A stretch of DNA of 64,000 nt from Cyanophora paradoxa (taxonomy: Eukaryota; Glaucocystophyceae; Cyanophorales; Cyanophoraceae), in the NCBI GenBank assembly GCA_004431415.1, contig QPMI01000046.1, positions 62,001-126,000 of the forward strand. Reading direction: 5' to 3'. Within the stretch, counting starts at the first letter, position 1; every line of letters begins with the position of its first letter. Shown here one piece after another: positions 1 to 13,100 of the stretch. Under the pieces are notes generated by a model that was given only the letters and a program-made list of their open reading frames with translations, did not search any database and was not told the DNA's origin. Position numbers and translations under genes: made by a program.

Positions 1-3000
1 ACCTTGCCGTCGCCGATCACCGAGTAGCTCGCGGGCTGCCCGCGCGCGGACGGTTCCACGAGAGGCGGCCCGACGACCGAAGAGGCCCGGCGAGCTCGTC
101 AGCTGCAGGTTCGAGGGCGCCATGTCCGCGGGGCTCGCGGGCCCGCGCCGGAGCCGGCCGGGTACGAGGCGAGAGGCACGCTGTTGCTGGCGGGGCCCGC
201 GGGGCTGCCCGACGACGACAGCGGCACCACCGAGAAGTACGAGTTGGCCGCCGCGCTCGGGCTGAGGCCCTTGGGCGCGAAGGTGTTGACGCCCGACGGC
301 GAGGCCTTGGCAGTGGCGACCTGGCGGCCGTCCTGCAGTACGCCGAAGCTGCCGCGAAAAAGCGCGTCAGCGCCCGCAGAGACGGCCCCGCGCGCGAAAC
401 ACGGCTGCCGCACCTCGGGACGTTGCCGAGGCCGCTCGGCGTGGTCCACGCCAGCAGCGCGCTCGGGCTGGAGCCGGAGCCCGCCGGCGTCGACGTCAGC
501 GCGATGCCGGAGCTCGGGTCGCTCGGCAGCGAGGCCGCGAGCGGCGACGAGGCCGGGCCCGCGACGCCATTGCTGTCGAACGGCACCACCTGCAGGGTCG
601 AGGCGCCGCCGTTGGTCGGCAGGCCGGAGACCGGGACCGAGGTCTGGCCGCCGGGGACCGACGCGACGGGCTTGCCGTCCTTGAGGACGGTGTACGAGGC
701 GGGCGAGCCCGAGGCCGGGCGCTTCCACGAGAGGGTGGCGGAGCCGGGACCGCTGCCGTTGAAGCTGCTGAGGGCCAGGCTCGAGGGCGCGAGCGGGCTC
801 GGGGCGGGCGCGTCCACGCCAGAGCGGCGATGCCGGCACCAGGGCCAGACGAGGGCCCATACGGGCCCGCGCCAGGGCCACCGTAGCCGGGGGCGCCTGC
901 TCCGCTGTAGGCGGGCGCCGGGCCCGAGCCGCTGCTAGCCGTGTTCGAGGCCGGGCCCACCGCGCCGTTCGCCGCGACCGGCACAACCTGGTAGACGCTG
1001 CCGGGCTCGCCGCTCTTGGGCGAGACGTCGAACGTGGTCTGGTTGGCCGGGACGCTGCCGAGGACCTTGCCGTCGCCGATCACCGAGTAGCTCGCGGGGC
1101 TGCCCGCGCGCGGACGGTTCCACGAGAGGCGGCTCGACGAGAAGAGGCCCGGCGAGCTCGTCAGCTGCAGGTTCGAGGGCGCCATGTCCGCGGGGCTCGC
1201 GGGACCCGCGCCGGAGCCGGCCGGGTACGAGGCGAGAGGCACGCTGTTGCTGGCGGGGCCCGCGGGGCTGCCCGACGACGACAGCGGCACCACCGAGAAG
1301 TACGAGTTGGCCGCCGCGCTCGGGCTGAGGCCCTTGGGCGCGAAGGTGTTGACGCCCGACGGCGAGGCCTTGGCAGTGGCGACCTGGCGGCCGTCCTGCA
1401 GGACGCCGAAGCTGCCGCGAAAAAGCGCGTCAGCGCCCGCTGAGACGGCCCCGCGCGCGAAACACGGCTGCCGCACCTCGGGACGTTGCCGAGGCCGCTC
1501 GGCGTGGTCCACGCCAGCAGCGCGCTCGGGCTGGAGCCGGAGCCCGCCGGCGTCGACGTCAGCGCGATGCCGGAGCTCGGGTCGCTCGGCAGCGAGGCCG
1601 CGAGCGGCGACGAGGCCGGGCCCGCGACGCCGTTGCTGTCGAACGGCACCACCTGCAGGGTCGAGGCGCCGCCGTTGGTCGGCAGGCCAAGACCGGACCG
1701 AGGTCTGGCCGCCGGGGACCGCCGCGACGGGCTTGCCGTCCTTGAGGACGGTGTACGAGGCGGGCGAGCCCGAGGCCGGGCGCTTCCACGAGAGGGTTGC
1801 GGAGCCGGGGCCGCTGCCGTTGAAGCTGCTGAGGGCGAGGCTCGAGGGCGCGAGCGGGCTCGGGGCGGGCGCATCCACGCCAGAGCCGGCAATGCCGGCG
1901 CCGGGGCTCGACGGGCTGGCAGGGCCGAACGCGCACCGAAGCTGCCCGACCCGGACGGACCGCTCGGCGAGGTCGCGCGGCCGGCGCCATCGCCGCGCAG
2001 TTAGACGCCGAGGAATAAGGCCGTCCGATCCCGCCGGCGCGCCGCCGTACCGGCGCCGCTCAGGGCCGCCGCTCCGACGCCGGCGTACGGGCCAGGCCAT
2101 AGCCGGAGCCCGAGCTGGAAGCGAGGTTCGAGGCCGGGCCCACCGCGCCGTTCGCCGCGACCGGCATAACCTGGTAGACGCTGCCGGGCTCGCCGCTCTT
2201 GGGCGAGACGTCGAACGTGGTCTGGTTGGCCGGGACGCTGCGAGGACCTTGCCGTCGCCGATCACCGAGTAGCTCGCGGGGCTGCCCGCGCGCGGACGGT
2301 TCCACGAGAGGCGGCTCGACGAGAAGAGGCCCGGCGAGCTCGTCAGCTGCAGGTTCGAGGGCGCCATGTCCGCGGGGCTCGCGGGCCCGCGCCGGAGCCG
2401 GCCGGGTACGAGGCGAGAGGCACGCTGTTGCTGGCGGGGCCTGCGGGGCTGCCCGACGACGACAGCGGCACCACCGAGAAGTACGAGTTGGCGCCGCGCT
2501 CGGGCTGAGGCCCTTGGGCGCGAAGGTGTTGACGCCCGACGGCGAGGCCTTGGCAGTGGCGACCTGGCGGCCGTCCTGCAGGACGCCGAAGCTGCCGCGA
2601 AAAAGCGCGTCAGCGCCCGCAGAGACGGCCCGCGCGCGAAACACGGCTGCCGCACCTCGGGACGTTGCCGAGGCCGCTCGGCGTGGTCCACGCCAGCAGC
2701 GCGCTCGGGCTGGAGCCGGAGCCCGCCGGCGTCGACGTCAGCGCGATGCCGGAGCTCGGGTCGCTCGGCAGCGAGGCCGCGAGCGGCGACGAGGCCGGGC
2801 CGCGACGCCATTGCTGTCGAACGGCACCACCTGCAGGGTCGAGGCGCCGCCGTTGGTCGGCAGGCCGGAGACCGGGACCGAGGTCTGGCCGCCGGGGACC
2901 GACGCGACGGGCTTGCCGTCCTTGAGGACGGTGTACGAGGCGGGCGAGCCCGAGGCCGGGCGCTTCCACGAGAGGGTGGCGGAGCCGGGACCGCTGCCGT

Positions 3001-4144
3001 TGAAGCTGCTGAGGGCCAGGCTCGAGGGCGCGAGCGGGCTCGGGGCGGGCGCGTCCACGCCAGAGCCGGCGATGCCGGCGCCAGGACCAGTCGAGGGCCC
3101 ATACGGGCCCGCGCCAGGGCCACCGTAGCCGGGGGCGCCTGCTCCGCTGTAGGCGGGCGCCGGGCCCGAGCCGCTGCTAGCCGTGTTCGAGGCCGGGCCC
3201 ACCGCGCCGTTCGCCGCGACCGGCACAACCTGGTAGACGCTGCCGGGCTCGCCGCTCTTGGGCGAGACGTCGAACGTGGTCTGGTTGGCCGGGACGCTGT
3301 CGAGGACCTTGCCGTCGCCGATCACCGAGTAGCTCGCGGGGCTGCCCGCGCGCGGACGGTTCCACGAGAGGCGGCTCGACGAGAAGAGGCCCGGCGAGCT
3401 CGTCAGCTGCAGGTTCGAGGGCGCCATGTCCGCGGGGCTCGCGGGGCCCGCGCCGGAGCCGGCCGGGTACGAGGCGAGCGGCACGCTGTTGCTGGCGGGG
3501 CCCGCGGGGCTGCCCAACGACGACAGCGGCACCACCGAGAAGTACGAGTTGGCCGCCGCGCTCGGGCTGAGGCCCTTGGGCGCGAAGGTGTTGACGCCCG
3601 ACGGCGAGGCCTTGGCAGTGGCGACCTGGCGGCCGTCCTGCAGGACGCCGAAGCTGCCGCGAAAAAGCGCGTCAGCGCCCGCTGAGACGGCCCCGCGCGC
3701 GAAACACGGCTGCCGCACCTCGGGACGTTGCCGAGGCCGCTCGGCGTGGTCCACGCCAACAGCGCATTCGATCCAGCACCAGAGCTTGTCGACGTCAGCG
3801 CGATGCCGGAGCTCGGGTCGCTCGGCAGCGAAGCCGCGAGCGGCGACGAGGCCGGGCCCGCGACGCCATTGCTGTCGAACGGCACCACCTGCAGGGTCGA
3901 GGCGCCGCCGTTGGTCGGCAGGCCGGAGACAGGGACCGAGGTCTGGCCGCCGGGGACCGCCGCGACGGGCTTGCCGTCCTTGAGGACGGTGTACGAGGCG
4001 GGCGAGCCCGAGGCCGGGCGCTTCCACGAGAGGGTGGCGGAGCCGAGGCCGCTGCCGTTGAAGCTGCTGAGGCCCAGGCTCGAGGGGGCGAGCGGGCTCG
4101 GGGCGGGCGCATCCACGCCAGAGCCGGCAATGCCGGCGCCGGGG
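1..4144 (-). repeat. Higher-order repeat copy 1 (pairs with 5552-9704)
   Basis: This block matches 5552-9704 unit by unit, including private variants such as the block near 3760-3790 that recurs near 9320-9350. The offset drifts between about 5,550 and 5,561, so both copies carry scattered one-base indels. Identity stops abruptly at 4144/9704. Confidence 0.8.
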
Positions 4145-7100
4145 CCAGACGAGGGCCCATACGGATCAGCTGCAGCCCCGCCGTAGCCGGGAACGCTTGC
4201 TCCGCTGTAGGCGGGCGCCGGGCCGGAGCCGCTGCTAGCCGTGTTCGAGGCCGGGCCCACCGCGCCGTTCGCCGCGACCGGCACAACCTGGTAGACGCTG
4301 CCGGGCTCGCCGCTCTTGGGCGAGACGTCGAACGTGGTCTGGTTTGCCGGGACGCTGCCGAGGACCTTGCCGTCGCCGATCACCGAGTAGCTCGCGGGGC
4401 TGCCCGCGCGCGGACGGTTCCACGAGAGGCGGCTCGACGAGAAGAGGCCCGGCGAGCTCGTCAGCTGCAGGTTCGAGGGCGCCATGTCCGCGGGGCTCGC
4501 GGGGCCCGCGCCGGAGCCGGCCGGGTACGAGGCGAGAGGCACGCTGTTGCTGGCGGGGCCCGCGGGGCTGCCCGACGACGACAGCGGCACAACCGAGAAG
4601 TACGAGTTGGCCGCCGCGCTCGGGCTGAGGCCCTTGGGCGCGAAGGTGTTGACGCCCGACGGCGAGGCCTTGGCAGTGGCGACCTGGCGGCCGTCCTGCA
4701 GGACGCCGAAGCTGCCGCGAAAAAGCGCGTCAGCGCCCGCTGAGACGGCCCCACGCGCGAAACACGGCTGCCGCACCTTGGGACGTTGCCGAGGCCGCTC
4801 GGCGTGGTCCACGCCAGCAGCGCGCTCGGGCTGGAGCCGGAGCCCGCCGGCGTCGACGTCAGCGCGATGCCGGAGCTCGGGTCGCTCGGCAGCGAGGCCG
4901 CGAGCGGCGACGAGGCCGGGCCCGCGACGCCATTGCTGTCGAACGGCACCACCTGCAGGGTTGAGGCGCCGCCGTTGGTCGGCAGGCCGGAGACCGGGAC
5001 CGAGGTCTGGCCGCCGGGGACCGCCGCGACGGGCTTGCCGTCCTTGAGGACGGTGTACGAGGCGGGCGAGCCCGAGGCCGGGCGCTTCCACGAGAGGGTG
5101 GCGGAGCCGGGGCCGCTGCCGTTGAAGCTGCTGAGGCCCAGGCTCGAGGGGGCGAGCGGGCTCGGGGCGGGCGCGTCCACGCCAGAGCCGGCAATGCCGG
5201 CGCCGGGGCTCGACGGGCTGGCGGGGCCGAACGCGCCACCGAAGCTGCCGACCCGGACGGACCGCTCGGCGAGTCGCGCGGCCGGCGCCATCGCCGCGCA
5301 AGTTAGACGCCGAGGACCAAAGGCCATCCGATCCCGCCGGCGCGCCGCCGTACCCGGCGCCGCTCAGGGCCGCCGCTCCGATGCCGGCGTACGGGCCAGG
5401 CCCATAGCCGGAGCCCGAGCTGGAAGCGAGGTTCGAGGCCGGGCCCACCGCGCCGTTCGCCGCGACCGGCATAACCTGGTAGACGCTGCCGGGCTCGCCG
5501 CTCTTGGGCGAGACGTCGAACGTGGTCTGGTTGGCCGGGACGCTGCCGAGGACCTTGCCGTCGCCGATCACCGAGTAGCTCGCGGGGCTGCCCGCGCGCG
5601 GACGGTTCCACGAGAGGCGGCCCGACGACCCGAAGAGGCCCGGCGAGCTCGTCAGCTGCAGGTTCGAGGGCGCCATGTCCGCGGGGCTCGCGGGGCCCGC
5701 GCCGGAGCCGGCCGGGTACGAGGCGAGAGGCACGCTGTTGCTGGCGGGGCCCGCGGGGCTGCCCGACGACGACAGCGGCACCACCGAGAAGTACGAGTTG
5801 GCCGCCGCGCTCGGGCTGAGGCCCTTGGGCGCGAAGGTGTTGACGCCCGACGGCGAGGCCTTGGCAGTGGCGACCTGGCGGCCGTCCTGCAGTACGCCGA
5901 AGCTGCCGCGAAAAAGCGCGTCAGCGCCCGCAGAGACGGCCCCGCGCGCGAAACACGGCTGCCGCACCTCGGGACGTTGCCGAGGCCGCTCGGCGTGGTC
6001 CACGCCAGCAGCGCGCTCGGCTGGAGCCGGAGCCCGCCGGCGTCGACGTCAGCGCGATGCCGGAGCTCGGGTCGCTCGGCAGCGAGGCCGCGAGCGGCGA
6101 CGAGGCCGGGCCCGCGACGCCATTGCTGTCGAACGGCACCACCTGCAGGGTCGAGGCGCCGCCGTTGGTCGGCAGGCCGGAGACCGGACCGAGGTCTGGC
6201 CGCCGGGGACCGACGCGACGGGCTTGCCGTCCTTGAGGACGGTGTACGAGGCGGGCGAGCCGAGGCCGGGCGCTTCCACGAGAGGGTGGCGGAGCCGGGA
6301 CCGCTGCCGTTGAAGCTGCTGAGGGCCAGGCTCGAGGGCGCGAGCGGGCTCGGGGCGGGCGCGTCCACGCCAGAGCCGGCGATGCCGGCGCCAGGACCAG
6401 TCGAGGGCCCATACGGGCCCGCGCCAGGGCCACCGTAGCCGGGGGCGCCTGCTCCGCTGTAGGCGGGCGCCGGGCCCGAGCCGCTGCTAGCCGTGTTCGA
6501 GGCCGGGCCCACCGCGCCGTTCGCCGCGACCGGCACAACCTGGTAGACGCTGCCGGGCTCGCCGCTCTTGGGCGAGACGTCGAACGTGGTCTGGTTGGCC
6601 GGACGCTGCCGAGGACCTTGCCGTCGCCGATCACCGAGTAGCTCGCGGGGCTGCCCGCGCGCGGACGGTTCCACGAGAGGCGGCTCGACGAGAAGAGGCC
6701 CGGCGAGCTCGTCAGCTGCAGGTTCGAGGGCGCCATGTCCGCGGGGCTCGCGGGCCCGCGCCGGAGCCGGCCGGGTACGAGGCGAGAGGCACGCTGTTGC
6801 TGGCGGGGCCCGCGGGGCTGCCCGACGACGACAGCGGCACCACCGAGAAGTACGAGTTGGCCGCCGCGCTCGGGCTGAGGCCCTTGGGCGCGAAGGTGTT
6901 GACGCCCGACGGCGAGGCCTTGGCAGTGGCGACCTGGCGGCCGTCCTGCAGGACGCCGAAGCTGCCGCGAAAAAGCGCGTCAGCGCCCGCTGAGACGGCC
7001 CCGCGCGCGAAACACGGCTGCCGCACCTCGGGACGTTGCCGAGGCCGCTCGGCGTGGTCCACGCCAGCAGCGCGCTCGGGCTGGAGCCGGAGCCCGCCGG

Positions 7101-10100
7101 CGTCGACGTCAGCGCGATGCCGGAGCTCGGGTCGCTCGGCAGCGAGGCCGCGAGCGGCGACGAGGCCGGGCCCGCGACGCCGTTGCTGTCGAACGGCACC
7201 ACCTGCAGGGTCGAGGCGCCGCCGTTGGTCGGCAGGCCCAAGACCGGGACCGAGGTCTGGCCGCCGGGGACCGCCGCGACGGGCTTGCCGTCCTTGAGGA
7301 CGGTGTACGAGGCGGGCGAGCCCGAGGCCGGGCGCTTCCACGAGAGGGTTGCGGAGCCGGGGCCGCTGCCGTTGAAGCTGCTGAGGGCGAGGCTCGAGGG
7401 CGCGAGCGGGCTCGGGGCGGGCGCATCCACGCCAGAGCCGGCAATGCCGGCGCCGGGGCTCGACGGGCTGGCAGGGCCGAACGCGCCACCGAAGCTGCCC
7501 GACCCGGACGGACCGCTCGGCGAGGTCGCGCGGCCGGCGCCATCGCCGCGCAAGTTAGACGCCGAGGAATAAAGGCCGTCCGATCCCGCCGGCGCGCCGC
7601 CGTACCCGGCGCCGCTCAGGGCCGCCGCTCCGATGCCGGCGTACGGGCCAGGCCCATAGCCGGAGCCCGAGCTGGAAGCGGGGTTCGAGGCCGGGCCCAC
7701 CGCGCCGTTCGCCGCGACCGGCATAACCTGGTAGACGCTGCCGGGCTCGCCGCTCTTGGGCGAGACGTCGAACGTGGTCTGGTTGGCCGGGACGCTGCCG
7801 AGGACCTTGCCGTCGCCGATCACCGAGTAGCTCGCGGGGCTGCCCGCGCGCGGACGGTTCCACGAGAGGCGGCTCGACGAGAAGAGGCCCGGCGAGCTCG
7901 TCAGCTGCAGGTTCGAGGGCGCCATGTCCGCGGGGCTCGCGGGGCCCGCGCCGGAGCCGGCCGGGTACGAGGCGAGAGGCACGCTGTTGCTGGCGGGGCC
8001 TGCGGGGCTGCCCGACGACGACAGCGGCACCACCGAGAAGTACGAGTTGGCCGCCGCGCTCGGGCTGAGGCCCTTGGGCGCGAAGGTGTTGACGCCCGAC
8101 GGCGAGGCCTTGGCAGTGGCGACCTGGCGGCCGTCCTGCAGGACGCCGAAGCTGCCGCGAAAAAGCGCGTCAGCGCCCGCAGAGACGGCCCCGCGCGCGA
8201 AACACGGCTGCCGCACCTCGGGACGTTGCCGAGGCCGCTCGGCGTGGTCCACGCCAGCAGCGCGCTCGGGCTGGAGCCGGAGCCCGCCGGCGTCGACGTC
8301 AGCGCGATGCCGGAGCTCGGGTCGCTCGGCAGCGAGGCCGCGAGCGGCGACGAGGCCGGGCCCGCGACGCCATTGCTGTCGAACGGCACCACCTGCAGGG
8401 TCAAGGCGCCGCCGTTGGTCGGCAGGCCGGAGACCGGGACCGAGGTCTGGCCGCCGGGGACCGACGCGACGGGCTTGCCGTCCTTGAGGACGGTGTACGA
8501 GGCGGGCGAGCCCGAGGCCGGGCGCTTCCACGAGAGGGTGGCGGAGCCGGGACCGCTGCCGTTGAAGCTGCTGAGGGCCAGGCTCGAGGGCGCGAGCGGG
8601 CTCGGGGCGGGCGCGTCCACGCCAGAGCCGGCGATGCCGGCGCCAGGACCAGTCGAGGGCCCATACGGGCCCGCGCCAGGGCCACCGTAGCCGGGGCGCC
8701 TGCTCCGCTGTAGGCGGGCGCCGGGCCCGAGCCGCTGCTAGCCGTGTTCGAGGCCGGGCCCACCGCGCCGTTCGCCGCGACCGGCACAACCTGGTAGACG
8801 CTGCCGGGCTCGCCGCTCTTGGGCGAGACGTCGAACGTGGTCTGGTTGGCCGGGACGCTGTCGAGGACCTTGCCGTCGCCGATCACCGAGTAGCTCGCGG
8901 GCTGCCCGCGCGCGGACGGTTCCACGAGAGGCGGCTCGACGAGAAGAGGCCCGGCGAGCTCGTCAGCTGCAGGTTCGAGGGCGCCATGTCCGCGGGGCTC
9001 GCGGGGCCCGCGCCGGAGCCGGCCGGGTACGAGGCGAGCGGCACGCTGTTGCTGGCGGGGCCCGCGGGGCTGCCCAACGACGACAGCGGCACCACCGAGA
9101 AGTACGAGTTGGCCGCCGCGCTCGGGCTGAGGCCCTTGGGCGCGAAGGTGTTGACGCCCGACGGCGAGGCCTTGGCAGTGGCGACCTGGCGGCCGTCCTG
9201 CAGGACGCCGAAGCTGCCGCGAAAAAGCGCGTCAGCGCCCGCTGAGACGGCCCCGCGCGCGAAACACGGCTGCCGCACCTCGGGACGTTGCCGAGGCCGC
9301 TCGGCGTGGTCCACGCCAACAGCGCATTCGATCCAGCACCAGAGCTTGTCGACGTCAGCGCGATGCCGGAGCTCGGGTCGCTCGGCAGCGAAGCCGCGAG
9401 CGGCGACGAGGCCGGGCCCGCGACGCCATTGCTGTCGAACGGCACCACCTGCAGGGTCGAGGCGCCGCCGTTGGTCGGCAGGCCGGAGACAGGGACCGAG
9501 GTCTGGCCGCCGGGGACCGCCGCGACGGGCTTGCCGTCCTTGAGGACGGTGTACGAGGCGGGCGAGCCCGAGGCCGGGCGCTTCCACGAGAGGGTGGCGG
9601 AGCCGAGGCCGCTGCCGTTGAAGCTGCTGAGGCCCAGGCTCGAGGGGGCGAGCGGGCTCGGGGCGGGCGCATCCACGCCAGAGCCGGCAATGCCGGCGCC
9701 GGGGCTCGACGGGCTGGCGGGGCCGAACGCGCCACCGAAGCTGCCCGACCCGGACGGACCGCTCGGCGAGGTCGCGCGGCCGGCGCCATCGCCGCGCAAG
9801 TTAAACGCAGAGGAATACAGGCCGTCCGATCCCGCCGGCGCGCCGCCGTACCCGGCGCCGCTCAGGGCCGCCGCACCGACGCCGGCGTACGGGCCAGGCC
9901 CATAGCCGGAGCCCGAGCTGGAAGCGGGGTTCGAGGCCGGGCCCACCGCGCCGTTCGCCGCGACCGGCACAACCTGGTAGACGCTGCCGGGCTCGCCGCT
10001 CTTGGGCGAGACGTCGAACGTGGTCTGGTTGGCCGGGACGCTGCCGAGGACCTTGCCGTCGCCGATCACCGAGTAGCTCGCGGGGTTGCCCGCGCGCGGA

Positions 10101-13100
10101 CGGTTCCACGACAGGCGGCTCGACGAGAAGAGGCCCGGCGAGCTCGTCAGCTGCAGGTTCGAGGGCGCCATGTCCGCGGGGCTCGCGGGGCCCGCGCCGG
10201 AGCCGGCCGGGTACGAGGCGAGCGGCACGCTGTTGCTGGCGGGGCCCGCGGGGCTGCCCGACGACGACAGCGGCACAACCGAGAAGTACGAGTTGGCCGC
10301 CGCGCTCGGGCTGAGGCCCTTGGGCGCGAAGGTGTTGACGCCCGACGGCGAGGCCTTGGCAGTGGCGACCTGGCGGCCGTCCTGCAGGACGCCGAAGCTG
10401 CCGCGAAAAAGCGCGTCAGCGCCCGCAGAGACGGCCCCGCGCGCGAAACACGGCTGCCGCACCTCGGGACATTGCCGAGGCCGCTCGGCGTGGTCCACGC
10501 CAGCAGCGCGCTCGGGCTGGAGCCGGAGCCCGCCGGCGTCGACGTCAGCGCGATGCCGGAGCTCGGGTCGCTCGGCAGCGAGGCCGCGAGCGGCGACGAG
10601 GCCGGGCCCGCGACGCCGTTGCTGTCGAACGGCACCACCTGCAGGGTCGAGGCGCCGCCGTTGGTCGGCAGGCCCAAGACCGGGACCGAGGTCTGGCCGC
10701 CGGGGACCGACGCGACGGGCTTGCCGTCCTTGAGGACGGTGTACGAGGCCGGCGAGCCCGAGGCCGGGCGCTTCCACGAGAGGGTGGCGGAGCCGGGGCC
10801 GCTGCCGTTGAAGCTGCTGAGGGCCAGGCTAGACGGGGCGAGCGGGCTCGGGGCGGGCGCGTCCACGCCAGAGTTGGCGATGCCGGCACCAGGGCCAGAC
10901 GAGGGCCCATACGGGCCCGCGCCAGGGCCACCGTAGCCGGGGGCGCCTGCTCCGCTGTAGGCGGGCGCCGGGCCCGAGCCGCTGCTAGCCGTGTTCGAGG
11001 CCGGGCCCACCGCGCCGTTCGCCGCGACCGGCACAACCTGGTAGACGCTGCCGGCTCGCCGCTCTTGGGCGAGACGTCGAACGTGGTCTGGTTGGCCGGG
11101 ACGCTGCCGAGGACCTTGCCGTCGCCGATCACCGAGTAGCTCGCGGGGCTGCCCGCGCGCGGACGGTTCCACGAGAGGCGGCTCGACGAGAAGAGGCCCG
11201 GCGAGCTCGTCAGCTGCAGGTTCGAGGGCGCCATGTCCGCGGGGCTCGCGGGGCCCGCGCCGGAGCCGGTCGGGTACGAGGCGAGAGGCACGCTGTTGCT
11301 GGCGGGGCCCGCGGGGCTGCCCGACGACGACAGCGGCACCACCGAGAAGTACGAGTTGGCCGCCACGCTCGGGCTGAGGCCCTTGGGCGCGAAGGTGTTG
11401 ACGCCCGACGGCGAGGCCTTGGCAGTGGCGACCTGGCGGCCGTCCTGCAGGACGCCGAAGCTGCCGCGAAAAAGCGCGTCAGCGCCCGCAGAGCCGGCCA
11501 CGCGCGCGAGACACGGCTGCCGCACCTCGGGACGTTGCCGAGGCCGCTCGGCGTGGTCCACGCCAACAGCGCATTCGATCCAGCACCAGAGCTTGTCGAC
11601 GTCAGCGCGATGCCGGAGCTCGGGTCGCTCGGCAGCGAGGCCGCGAGCGGCGACGAGGCCGGGCCCGCGACGCCGTTGCTGTCGAACGGCACCACCTGCA
11701 GGGTCGAGGCGCCGCCGTTGGTCGGCAGGCCCAAGACCGGGACCGAGGTCTGGCCGCCGGGGACCGACGCGACGGGCTTGCCGTCCTTGAGGACGGTGTA
11801 CGAGGCGGGCGAGCCCGAGGCCGGGCGCTTCCACGAGAGGGTGGCGGAGCCGGGGCCGCTGCCGTTGAAGCTGCTGAGGGCCAGGCTCGAGGGGGCGAGC
11901 GGGCTCGGGGCGGGCGCGTCCATGCCAGAGCCGGCGATGCCGGCGCCAGGACCAGTCGAGGGCCCATACGGATCAGCCCCAGCGCCATTGTAGCCAGGGG
12001 CGCCTGCGCCGCTGTAGGCGGGCGCCGGGCCCGAGCCGCTGGTGGCAGTGTTCGAGGCCGGGCCCACCGCGCCGTTCGCCGCGACCGGCACAACCTGGTA
12101 GACGCTGCCGGGCTCGCCGCTCTTGGGCGAGACGTCGAACGTGGTCTGGTTGGCCGGGACGCTGCCGAGGACCTTGCCGTCGCCGATCACCGAGTAGCTC
12201 GCGGGGCTGCCCGCGCGCGGCGGGCTCCACGAGAGGCGGCCCGACGACCCGAAGAGGCCCGGCGAGCTCGTCAGCTGCAGGTTCGAGGGCGCCATGTCCG
12301 CGGGGCTTGCGGGGCCCGCGCTGGAGCCGGCTGGGTACGAGGCGAGCGGCACGCTGTTGCTGGCGGGGCCCGCGGGGCTGCCCGACGACGACAGCGGCAC
12401 CACCGAGAAGTACGAGTTGGCCGCCGCGCTCGGGCTGAGGCCCTTGGGCGCGAAGGTGTTGACGCCCGACGGCGAGGCCTTGGCAGTGGCGACCTGGCGG
12501 CCGTCCTGCAGGACGCCGAAGCTGCCGCAAAAAAGCGCGTCACCGCCCGCAGAGCCGGCCACGCGCGCGAGACACGGCTGCCGCACCTCGGGACGTTGCC
12601 GAGCCCGCTCGGCGTGGTCCACGCCAGCAGAGCCCCTGGGCTCGAAACTGTACCGACTGGCGTCGACGTCAGCGCGATGCCAGAGCTCGGGTCGCTCGGC
12701 AGCGAGGCCGCGAGCGGCGACGAGGCAGGGCCCGCGACGCCATTGCTGTCGAACGGCACCACCTGCAGGGTCGAGGCGCCGCCGTTGGTCGGCAGGCCGG
12801 AGACCGGGGCCGAGGTCTGGCCGCCGGGGACCGACGCGACGGGCTTGCCGTCCTTGAGGACGGTGTACGAGGCGGGCGAGCCCGAGGCCGGGCGCTTCCA
12901 TGAGAGGGTGGCGGAGCCGGGGCCGCTGCCGTTGAAGCTGCTGAGGGCCAGGCTCGAGGGGGCGAGCGGGCTCGGGGCGGGGACGTTGGCGCCAGAGTTG
13001 GCGATGCCGGCGCCAGGGCCAGACGAGGGCCCGTACGGGTAAGAGGTTCCGAAGAGAGGTCCGTCTCCCGCCCCGTTGTACGGGCCAGGCGATGGGCCCG

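Noticed and set aside
99-12901. Many long plus-strand and off-frame open frames in the FN3 array
   Set aside because: They recur with every repeat unit and are Arg/Ala/Pro-rich shadows of the minus-strand coding frame.
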